This document shows, one piece after another, positions 1 through 11,700 of a stretch of DNA of 64,000 bases; position 1 is the stretch's first letter; the number at the start of each line of letters is the position of its first letter. Position numbers and translations under genes: made by a program. Source of the DNA: Onchocerca lupi (lineage: Eukaryota; Nematoda; Chromadorea; Rhabditida; Onchocercidae); the NCBI GenBank assembly GCA_028564675.1, contig JAOVVO010000017.1, forward strand, positions 186,001 to 250,000. The letters are read 5' to 3'. The notes beneath the pieces are model-generated. The model did no database searches and was not told where the DNA came from. It saw only the letters and a program-made list of their open reading frames with translations.

Positions 1-127
1 CTATGATCTCGTGGGATGGTTTTTTTACTTTAAAAATACAGGGATGATTTTACGTATGCATTAAATTTAAGTTTTTTCTTCTCAAGTTGTCGTTCACAAT
101 TTCTTTTTCACTGGAAAAAATTTTCAG

Positions 128-266
128 TGGTACGTGGAGTTCCGGTTTACATGCCCACGATAAAACAGGTGCGGATGTTACGGCAAGTGGTCCCTTATTC
201 CAACAACGACCTTATCCTGCACCAGGTGCAGTTTTGCGGAGGCAGCAGAAGGATCGAGGGAAATAA
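128..266 (+). CDS. Terminal exon of an upstream gene, product unknown (5' part outside window or unseen)
   Basis: A TTTTCAG acceptor ends at 127 and is followed by an open frame, GGT from 129, that closes with TAA at 264-266 (45 codons). The frame is rich in Q, R, P and G and includes the stretch FQQRPYPAPGAVLRRQQ, which reads like the low-complexity C-terminus of a nuclear protein. A second frame through the same bases starts at ATG 151 but needs an odd start and runs into T-rich sequence, so the GGT frame is preferred. I do not recognise the family. The stop lies about 295 bp before the acceptor in front of the synthetase gene on the same strand, so the two could share a nematode operon. 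Confidence 0.5.
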
Positions 267-550
267 TTTTTGGAATAATGCATTTTTATACGATTTTTTT
301 TTTTCGTTTATGTGTGATCTATAAAAGTTTTATATAAAAGTGATCACTTGTATTGCTTTTGCAGTTGCATTTCATCTACATACATTTATTCAGTTTCAGT
401 TGTCATATTTTGAATTTGTGAATATTTCTTGATATCTACAATCTAACAGAAAGAAATTTCCCTGAAAAGAGTCTTTCAGTATTACTTTACTTGAACGAAG
501 ATTAATAGTTATTGTTGCGATGGAGAAGTAGTTTGATGCATTGCTAATAT

Positions 551-560
551 AGTTTCCTAG
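551..560 (+). promoter_or_regulatory. Likely trans-splice acceptor of the EPRS gene
   Basis: TTTCCTAG ends at 560 and the first ATG of the synthetase gene is at 575, with no other ATG between. An acceptor with no upstream exon, this close to a start codon, is what spliced-leader addition leaves in nematode genes. The leader itself is not in the window. Confidence 0.5.
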
Positions 561-574
561 TTAAATCGGATAAA

Positions 575-3500
575 ATGGTTGTCGCTGATACGTTTCTGGG
601 ATCAGCTGAACGAAAGACGGTCACAATCAGCATTTCACGTAGGAATCCAGCTTATGGAACAGTTCTCGCGCTTTGTGCAACCGGTTTCAGTATTGAAAAA
701 TCGGTTGTTTTCACTGATGAAATACTAAATGAAATGATACTGTAAGTTCAAGTGCGGAATTGCATGATTTTTCGTTTTTTTTTTCTTTTTTTCTTTTGAG
801 TGTGAATTTAAGCATTTGTTTCACAACGCTGTGGTTTTTGATATTCAAGACTGGAATTGATGATGTTTGAATATGTTTCGAATTTTAATTTCCACTGCTT
901 CTTTATCAGCGTGGAAGATTTTTATTTTATCGAAAATTATTTTCATATCGTTATTAATTTTATATATTATATCTATGAGATATTGAAGAATTGAAACCTT
1001 ACTTGGTTTGAAGCTGAAATGTTTGGCCGTTGTTTTTGCTAGAATGTTCACATATTCATAATTCATGAAGATGCAGAAACGATTTCTATGCATAAGTTCA
1101 TCGCAACATTTATAGCACTAAAATTAGCATAAGTAACAGTGGAACTAGTTTATTGTATAGTAAATTGAATTTAAAATTAGTTTATGTTTATTATTTCCTC
1201 TCCTTGCATTATTCTATTTCTCTTTCCAGAGATGGAGTGAAATATACAAATGACGCTTCCATTGCACGTTTTATTGTGCGTAGTTCTGATAAAGCTGATG
1301 ACTTGTTTGGTAAGGATATTATTGAGCAAGCTGAGGTAACCACTTTTCTATGTTATATAATAAAATCACTGATATTTTCGTTCGATAGATTTTAATGGTC
1401 TCATTTTTTTCGACTAGCTTTGCGAATCGTTTTAATTTTTTAAATTCACTTTTCCATTGGGACGTATTTTGCACTTCACATTTTAATCAACAGTAGCAAT
1501 TTATTACTCTTTCATGAATGTTATTTACTTTTCCGTTTTAATTCTTTGAGAAACAATCCTCTGATTGATGGAATTGAATCATAAAGCCCCATTACACTTT
1601 TTATATTTTCAATTTTTTGTTTAGATTGATTGCTGGGTGATAGCGGTCGAAAGATACTTGCAGCATAATAATTTGGAAGATTTGATGGAATTGGCTGGAG
1701 AAAAATTAAAAAATAGTCCATATTTATGCTTAAATCGGCGGACTCTTGCGGATATTGTGCTGTGGGCTATTATAGCAGCAAATGAAAAGGTAATAATACT
1801 TTATATTATGTTCATCCTGGTTTCGAAAATAAAAAAAAAAAAAATTTGAATAATTTTAATTGATTTTTGAGAGTGATTTTCTGTTTTTTTTTTTTATAAG
1901 TTTTTCAAAATAAGATAGCAGAAAATTTTGCAGGTTCAACAGCAGAAGCCTTTTTTGGCATTTTTCAAAAATATATTGCATGACCCGTTATTTGCTAATG
2001 CACATAATGCTATTGGCAAATTTCGAACAAAGACTCCAGAAAAGAGAAAAATGGAATCAGTGAGTCTAATATTTTTACGTCATTTTTTTTTTTTTATTAT
2101 TTCTAAAGCACAGCCTTGTTAGGAAGTAAAATAATTATGAGTCTGTTTTGAGCGACTAATTCTGGCATATATTTTCATATTCTTTTCTTTACTGAAACAG
2201 TAATTAATTTTTTCAATATTTTTGTTGATATTATCTATATTTTTTCCGTTAATTGTTGGAATATAGTTATTCACGGAAGAAACAAAGTATTGTCAATTTC
2301 TTTGAATTACTTATGATATTAGAAGTTCCAGAAAACTGCAACGACTGTGAAAGGCCAAAATGAAGTAACAAAAAATGCTGAAGAAAAGAAGGTGAAAAAT
2401 CAAGTTAGGGACGAAGGGAAATTCATAGAATTGCCTGGTGCAGAAAAAGGAAAAGTCATAGTTCGGTTTCCACCTGAAGCCAGTGGGTGAGATTTCATCT
2501 TTACTAAAAGTGATTTTTATAGATTTATTTGATACAAAGAAGGCGAAAAAAACCATAAATGCTTTTTTTCCTTTTCTTTCCAGATATTTGCACATCGGTC
2601 ATGCTAAAGCAGCTCTTTTAAATCAGTATTATCAGCACGCTTTTGAAGGGAAATTGATTATGCGATTTGATGATACGAATCCAGCAAAAGAGAACGCTCA
2701 TTTTGAACAGGTTCGTATAACTTTTCACAATTACTGTGCACTAGTTAATACAATCTGTTGTTATTAGTGGTTCTAATTGCCGTCCTTTGGAAATGATTTA
2801 ATTTAGAATTTAAAATATTTCAGTGTTAACACTTCAAAATCCTAGAAAGTTTTTTTTCTCATTCGTTACACATGATAAGATTTTGAGCAGAAGATCTATT
2901 ATTAGAAAATCGGAACTGCATAGATATAAATCGAAAGTATTCTGTCAGATCTGGCAGTATATTGGATGACACTCATAAATGACATTATCAGACACCACAA
3001 TGCGAACGTAACTTCCTGATTTCGTTTTAGGTGATTTTGGAAGATCTTAAAATGTTAGAAGTAAAACCAGACTACTGGACGCATACATCTGATCATTTTG
3101 ACTTGATATTAGAAATGTGTGAACGTTTGTTGCGAGAAGGAAAAGCATATGTTGACGATACGGACGCCGAGTTGATGAGAAAAGAACGTGAAGAACGTAA
3201 GGAAAGCCGATGTCGTAATAATAGTAAGCTCGTTTTATTAATAATTTACTATTCTATGTAAATTTATCGGAATGCTTAATCAAGTGAAGAAATCATTCCT
3301 GTACCAATAGTTTAATTTTAGCTACGGATAAGCTAACTGTACTTCTGGAAAAAGAAAAGAGAATTTCATTCAGATAAATTAGTGTAAAATACCTATTGGG
3401 ACCTTAAATTAAGTATTTAAATACGCCATATTTGTATATTTCTTTATCACGAACAATTTTAATTTATTTAATTAGAAAGACGCAATTTATGATATTACCA

Positions 3501-6500
3501 ATCATCATTTCACATTATGATACTTTATACTTCACATTTCAAAGTTCCAGCAAGGAAGAAGGATTGAAATGCCATTAAATCAAATTATATTTTTTCAATT
3601 TATATTTTGAAGCTCCGGAGCAAAATTTGGCGTTATGGGAAGAAATGAAAAAAGCGACTGCAAAAGGACAGGAATGTTGTGTTCGAATCAAAATTAACAT
3701 GCAAAGCAATAACGGTGCAATGCGTGATCCAACAATTTATCGCTGTAGGGCAGAAACTCATGTTCGAACTGGAAACAAATATAAGTTAGCGTTGTTCTGT
3801 TATGCCAGCTATTTTTATTGATTTGGTAGCACTTTACATTTTGAGGAATGACACATAGTTGCGCATTCATTAACGGCAAGACTCTTGTTAACTCTGCTAC
3901 AGATATCGAAGTCCTCGATAATTTCTTATCAGAAATCTAGCTCTGATTGTTTTTGCAGAGTTTATCCAACATACGATTTCGCTTGTCCCATAGTAGACAG
4001 TATTGAAGGTGTTACACATGCTCTTCGTACTACAGAATACACGGATCGTGATGAGCAATACTATTTTATTTGTGATGTATTAGGATTAAGAAAACCATAT
4101 ATTTGGTCATATGCCCGATTAAATATGACAAATACTGTGATGAGTAAACGGAAACTGACATGGCTTGTCGATGAACATCATGTGGAAGGATGGTAAGTAT
4201 TGCTTATTGTTCAACGTCTCTAAAAGTTAATAAATGTTGTTTATGTGTAATTTCGAAAAAAAGACCGAATACATCGCATTTTTAGACAAGCGATTTTAAA
4301 TGACATGTTTTATAATTTTTGCAAAAAATTATTCGAACTTTTTAACCTTAATAGAGCTAATATGATTCTGTTAACATTATACATTGGGCGTGACTGTGCA
4401 TTTACATTCTCTAAAGTTGACAAGTCCAACTTTTTAGAGAATCTTTTAAAGCGATGTTTATATAATTTCTAATTGCTTATAGATTAATTTAAATATATTG
4501 CTATCATACAGAAATCTTGCAACCTTTTTTTTTTTTTGCCTTCGCTTGACTTTATTCGCCATCTCTCTTCTCTTTTATTCATAATCTTTCCATCACGTTT
4601 ATTATGGTTTTTCCTGCTTTTCTATTAAAACTATTTTTAGGAGATTTTCACTTTTTTTCAAATCACAGTATTTGTTGTTTTGATGGATTAAATTATAAGG
4701 AACAAGCATAGCTTGTGTGCATTACGAGAAGTTGTGATTTTCTTATAGGGATGATCCACGAATGCCAACTGTGCGAGGTGTGATGCGACGCGGACTAACG
4801 GTTGAAGGCTTAAAACAGTTTATTATTGCTCAAGGTGGCAGTCGTTCCATCGTCATGATGGAATGGGATAAAATCTGGTCCTTTAATAAAAAAGTCTGTT
4901 TATACATGAAATTTGCATGTTTTTTAAATGAGTATTTGAAAATTATTGCAGATATACTCACGCCGGAATCATATTTTTATTTAAAAAAGGAAGAAAAAAA
5001 GACGAAATATCAGTTACTTTTTTCCTTTTATTTTATTTTTTTTTTTCAGTGAAGGGTAAAGGATTGACATCTTGCAATGATTTTTAGGTGATTGATCCAA
5101 TTGCTCCTCGTTATACGGCTCTTGCTTGTGTAGAAAACCTCGTTCAAATGACAATTATGGACAATTTGGTAGACGAATCAAAGAAAGTATCATTACATCC
5201 CAAGGTTGTCCTATTTATTTTTTATTGCAGGAATAGTTAGAACATTCTACGTTGTAGAAAAACTTTGGAGAAAAACTTCCCAACTTTTAGTATTCTAGAT
5301 TGATTTTTGCTTTCGTTTTTCCTTTTTTTTTCTTAATTATTTCAACTGTTCAAAAAAATATTTTGTTTCAGAATGTTGAAGTTGGAATGAAAACTATTTG
5401 GTATAGTAAAAAGATATTGGTAGAAGAAACTGATGCACGGGAAATCAAAATTGGTGATTCGGTGACACTTATCAATTGGGGAAATATAAAAATTTGTGAC
5501 ATATTGAAAGATGGTGATAAAATAGTAGAAATCAAAGCAAAATTAGATTTGGAGAACAAAGTATGTTGCAATTTATTCCATCTCTTTCAAATAACGAAAG
5601 TCTGATCAGTTGATGATTGATTGAAGTTGCCATCATTAAACTCTTCTGTTTTTTCTAAGGGGATTTAATCCAAATCTGTTGGATTTCGTTTAAAAAACAC
5701 ACTGCACTTATTCAGTAATATTCTTAATAGTACTGCTGTGGTTTTTGATCACTGAGATATGATATATTTTAAAAAATGAATTTTCATTGGCTTATCAATC
5801 AAGAAATTTGACTTTCACCTTTTTTTTCTATCAATTACTTTTTTGAAGTTAACAATTACTTGAAGTTTTTGAAGTCTTGACATCATTAAGCTATTTTGTT
5901 TTTTTGTAGGACTTAATTTAAATCTATTTGTTTCAATTATGAATTTATCGTATTCTGGGAACAAATTTAATATAATTATGTGAATGTTAAATAGCAATGC
6001 AGGATTACAAAAAGACACTGAAAGTAACATGGATTGCTGACACAAAACTGGGACCACAGATTCCGGTAAAAATCGTTGAGTATTCTCATCTTATCAGTAA
6101 AGCTGTTATTGGAAAAAGTGAAGACTGGAAGCAATTCGTTAATTATGATTCTGTGGTATGTTATATCGCAATATCACGAATAATTTTTACATTGATAATA
6201 TTCATTAATATGTAATGAATGAATCCCATAGTTCAAACGTGAGAAAGTCTGTTTTTGAGAGCACTAAAATTATTTTGTCACAATAACTACAAGTAAGAAT
6301 ATAAAAGGAAAGTACTAAAATTTATAGCAACTTCAGTAAGTTCGGACTTGTTTTATTTCATAATCTTAGGATTTCTGTATTTTTCAAATTCAAATAATTT
6401 ATAACATATCAAATAATGAAGTTATGATGACGAGATATCAGTATCTATGTTTTAATTGTCAGGATATGTATTCTAGAAATACCTCGACTTTATCGGTGAA

Positions 6501-8727
6501 CCAGCAATGAAAGACATATGTAAAGGTGATATTATTCAGTTGCAACGTAAAGGATACTATATATGTGATTCAGCGTACATTTCAAAAAGCGAATATTCTG
6601 GATTCGAAATGCCTATTGTTTTGATTCTCATACCAGATGGCAGCAATAAATCTGTTCAATTAACTCAAATGGTAAATGAAATGCCTTTAAAGTAAAATAG
6701 AGTATTTAGAGAACAAAATAAGCATTAATGCTCTGAATTTTTATTCATCCGGAATATTATTTTTCGTTGTCAGGAGGTATATCACAGGTAAGTTTGAGCT
6801 AGTTTTGTGGCTAATTAATCTGTTTTCGGTATATTATTTTAGACGATAAAAGAAGATTCTTCCACCGTAGAATTGGGGAAAACAAACGGTGATATTCAGA
6901 TAAATGGAAATGCTTCGACAAGTTGGTTTTAACTTTATCAATTTTCTCTTTCAGAGTCGTTTTGTTTGCTGAATTCAAGAGATATGAGACATATGGATCA
7001 AAAATATGTCTATGAGTTTAAAGAAAACCTATATAAATAGAAATGTAAATGTTTATTTGTTCAAGATCTTAAATCTCCGAAAGTTCTCTATCGATTGCTT
7101 TGAAATTTTTACAGACGTTGCATTCAAATAGGCGCGTGTTTTTATATATATCTATATCTACTGTTGTATAGATGTCACACTTGTAACAAGTAAAAACATG
7201 CTTTTTTTTGATAATATTTTCCTTTTTGTCTCTCTTCAGCTCTTCTCCTTTATCATTTTTCCATTTTACCTCTTTTTTACTCTTTCACTCCCTTCCTTCT
7301 GTTTCTGTTTACTTTTGCATACCCTCCATCCATATTTTCTCATTATTCATGATGAAAAGGTCGAATAGCGGGAAGATTTTGGCGAAGTGAAAGGATACAA
7401 TCATGGTAAATGAGGTTAAACAGCCCGACCCCTTTGGAACTAAAGGAGCCAACAGGCCGAAAATACTCCGATTTACAGATAAACAAAATGAGATCAACCA
7501 AAATCATAAGGCGATATGCTGGAGGAGAAGGAGCTTCGAAGGATTTAAAAGTCAGGACTTCGGAGCTTGAGTCAGTTTTAGTCACACAGTTCGACAGCAG
7601 CAGGAGTTCAAGTTAAAGTTCAGTCACGAGTCAATTTCGAGACTAACTCGGCGGGAGCAAGAACCATAGCTCAACGATATAAGCAACAATTCAGCAAAAG
7701 CGACAGCAATGATAAAGGAAAGGAGAAAGTCACAAACGGTAAGTACGGCAACATAGTTGATGGTTTTAAAGGAAAACAAAAGCAGGAAGAAGCAGTCTCC
7801 AATCCAACCGAACGAAAAACTAAATTATACAATTTGACCACATTTTCATCCCCAACAGAAACAGCAAAGCAATGTGGAGCCAGATTTGAGGATACATGGT
7901 TCCGAACACGGCGATTGCGTTAAGCGAACGAGCTAAATAGATAAAGAATGGCTCAAATACGTGTGTGACAAGTAAAAACATGCTTTTTTTTTTTGAGAAA
8001 CAGCGCCATTTGTTGGACGTAAAAGCAACACACGCTATAGTGAACATTTTATGATTCCATTTCAGTGTTTCCGATTTACAATTTCCAAATTTCCAGTTTT
8101 ACAATTCCATTTCAATGTTTCTGATTGCATTGTTAAATTGAATTTTCATGTGTGACATTGCGTTGAAATTGAGCTGTGTCGTTCAATTCCACCGCTAATT
8201 TTTTCTTTTTTCATTGTTTTTCATTTCGTTTTTTATTATTCTCTTTATTTTTTATTATATTAGGAGTGAAATTGAGCTGTATCGATTGATCTGCTTTGAA
8301 TTGAAATAGGAAGCATCTTGATTTAGATGCAGTTGTAAATACCTTGCATCCTAATCAATATGAATACTTCTTCCTTCGCATGTTATCAGTAAATGTCCAA
8401 CCTCCTTTCAGCAGTTGAAATTTGTCAACGGCGTTATATATGCCACTCCGAAAATTGTTAAGCTTTGAATTTATTGGAGACGACTGACATTGGGATGTAT
8501 GCATGAATGACGCATACAACACTTCACATCCGAATTAAATTCGTACATTGTTTGCAGTCATATTGATCGTTTGCTCTCTTTCATCTTCAAAAGAGTTATG
8601 GAAGAAATAAAAATCGCAATGACTAAAAATATTTTCCATCGAATACGCACGAAAATTTTGACAAAAAATATCTTCAGTCATGTGCGATTTTTCTTTTTTT
8701 TTTTCACTCATCTGGACGGAGCCGAAG

Positions 8728-8761
<34 letters not shown>

Positions 8762-11700
8762 ATGCGCAAATTCGAATGCAGCGTTATGTAAAATTCAAAA
8801 GCATTTTTTTTTTATATTGGTAAGAACTTTCGGAAATTTAAGATTTTGAATAAACGAACATTTACATTTTTATTTACATAGACTAGCTGCCACAGCAATA
8901 TATGTCGATTGCAGCTAGTATATAATAAAAAATAAAATTGTAATAAAAAATTATCTTTTTATTATATGATTATCACCCTACCTTTGATGTTATTTGTCTC
9001 TTTTTTCTGTTTTATGCATTTTGATTCAAAACTTTATTAAAGGTTTGAACTTTTTTCAGATCAAATAGATATACTTAAGCTTAGTCAGCAAATAAAGGAG
9101 CAAGGTGATTTGGTCAGATCCTTGAAAATAACAGACCCTAAAGGTGTGAAAACTAAGGAAGCGATCACTGTTCTTCTGAATCTGAAAAAAGTTTATCAGG
9201 AATTGTCTGCGAAAGATTACGAAGCAGAGAAACCACAAAACTCATCAATTAGTGCCGAAGACCTGTATTGCAACATTGAAAAACAAGGAAATCTTGTTCG
9301 ATCTTTGAAAGCTACTAATCCTAAAAGTGATGAAACTAAAGCTGCCATATCAAAGTTATTGGACTTAAAAAAACAATATAAGGAAAGAACAGGTTCGGAA
9401 TATAATCCAAAGTCAGCAGTCTCATCACAAGATCAGATGGGATGGAGAAATACAGAACTATACAAACAGATTGAGAAACAAGGTGCTGTGTAACGATTCA
9501 ACTTTTTCATGTTTATATTTTTTCTTAATTTCACTCAATTTAGAATATGCAGAAGTCATGTGATTGAGGAATTGCTATATAGTTAATCATAGGAAAAATT
9601 TCGTAATTTTGAAAAATTTTTTATAAACATTGTATTTTCTGCAGATTTATTCTAGTTGTAATCTTTTCTGTGAAATGTACGTAATGGATTGTTATCGGTA
9701 TGAACCCCAACATATTTTCCAAGTTTTTCTCAGTGCTTGCTTAATAACTGAAGCTGGCTTTTAATTGCTTAAGTCAGATTAACTCACACCCTGCCGGTAA
9801 ACTGGCCTATATTTTCAGATTATTCTATTCAGCATTGTTTACTGCTAACAATAATTGCTTTAGTAAAAAAAAAAAATTAGCAAAAAATAATTTTTACTAA
9901 TTTTTCTTTTTAGATTTTCTATCTAAAATTTAATTATAGGGAACTTAGTTCGTACATTCAAAGCTGCGAATCCGAAAAGTGAAGAAGCGAAGGTAGCTAT
10001 AGCGAAGCTTTTGGATTTAAAACAAAAATATAAAGAAATGACAGGGATGGAATATAAACCAAAAAACGCACTTGTTACGCCAAATGATAACGAACTGAAT
10101 AATGATAGTACGAACTCTAAAGAAACATTGGCGAAAAAAATAGCCCAACAAGGCGATTTAGTGAGGTCTTTGAAAACAAAAGATGTAAAGTCGGTATGTT
10201 TAACTGGTTTATATGTTTTTTTGTGTAGAAATTTAAGAAAATTCTTGTATAAACTTGTCAGCTGAGGTCAGTTTTCAAGATTCTGCACAGACATGAAGTT
10301 AAAGAAAAATGAAATGAAAGTAATATGTCTATGGCCATTAAAAATGTTGTCAAGATTCCCTTTTATATATATTGGTAAGTTGCACATCTATATACATAAT
10401 GTTTTGCCTTCTGTGGTGCAAAAAAAAAAAAAAGGAAAAAAAATTGCAGTTATCAGAAAACATATAATATATTTAAATGTTTATTGAAGAGAGTTAGGAA
10501 AGAAATTTTTGGAAATCTGTTATAGGAGGAGACAAAAAATGCGATAAAGGAATTATTGAGATTGAAAAAGCAATACATGGATGAATTTGATGAAGAATAT
10601 GGAGTGAATACTGCCAGTACGAATGCTTCTGTTCCGAAGGTATAGCATAGAATTATTTGTTCGAAATTCTTAAACTTGGAACAAATAACTGTTGCGCTTG
10701 TTTTGTTTGATTCTTCATGAAAGGGTTTTATTATTTTTGATTTCATTAACTTAAAATATCTGTTTGTGTATTAAAGATAATTCTCATTTAATGTAAGGCC
10801 AATATGCTAATTCTGTTTGAAATTGAATGAAAGTTTGGCCAATTCTAAAGTATTTTCACAATTTTTTTAAAAATTATTTAGGTTGAATTTTAAAAAAATA
10901 TAATGATTCGATCAATTTTGTTGATTTTTCCTCCTTTAATAGAAATTCGGTTTATATGATAATATATTTTTGTTCTCAATTCATTTGTGGTTTGTTCCAT
11001 AAGTTAATTAAACTGGTTTGTTGAGCTTAAAACTTGTTCAGATTTTTAAACCTGTGACTTGTTTCTCATATATTAATGTTTTAGAATAAATTTTCCATGT
11101 TTTCATCCAACATTTGCATTATTCACTACAAAAAAAAAAAGAAAAAAAATAGTAACTATTTCTTTCCATGCAACAACAAGCGGTTTTCATAACTGTTGTT
11201 TAGCATCATTAACTAACTTTGTATTAACTGACTTTTCAATCTAATTAATTTACTTTCAGTTTATTAGTTGGCTTAAGAAATCCGTCTATTGGGAAATTCT
11301 TTGCAAAAAAAAAAAAAAATATGTGCTTATTCATCGTCACGAGTATTCTTCCAGTATATATTTTGGCCATATATTTACATCCCCAAAAACAATTCTTTGT
11401 TATTTTTTAGCTATATTTCTTTGATATATATTTGTCTGATTGATTCCATTGATCTTTCCAACTTCTTTTGTATCCTCTAAAATTTGCAATCATTTTATTC
11501 TGTCGTTGAATGGAACTGCTATGAAACATATGTATCTGCCAATGTATTCCATCAACCATTCGTTTTTTTCATTCATTTAATATATAAGTACTAATGTTGT
11601 TATTAGGATGTAATGATAATTAAGAATGAAGAAAATCAAAAAGATGATGGTAACAAAGCAAAGACGAAAGAAATAGAATCTAAGACAACATTAGCATCGG

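Larger units (their letters stand above)
7029..8883. mobile_element. Non-autonomous element with ~130 bp imperfect terminal inverted repeats, inside EPRS intron 15
   Basis: The left end, from CTATATAAATAGAAATG (7029) to the AT-rich stretch near 7165, aligns with the reverse complement of 8748-8883 (CTATGTAAATAAAAATG on the minus strand). Conserved blocks occur in the same order in both ends: TGTAAATG, the CTTAAAT-TCCGAAAGTTCT block, TTTGAA, GCATTC and GCG-TG, followed by an AT run. By eye identity is roughly 80 percent. The interior is 1.6 kb and holds a broken coding-like segment (7403-7923), an 84-base hairpin and an AT microsatellite. I see no transposase and no clear target-site duplication. 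It accounts for most of the largest intron of EPRS (6922-9059). The superfamily cannot be named from this copy. Confidence 0.72.

Noticed and set aside
3660..3700. TGTTCGAATC resembling a tRNA B box
   Set aside because: It lies inside a GluRS exon in frame, with no A box or cloverleaf around it.
7820..8047. Hydrophobic minus-strand frame across the element cargo
   Set aside because: It is the antisense of the plus-strand hydrophilic frame that extends over the same bases and fits better as coding; hydrophobicity is a mirror effect.
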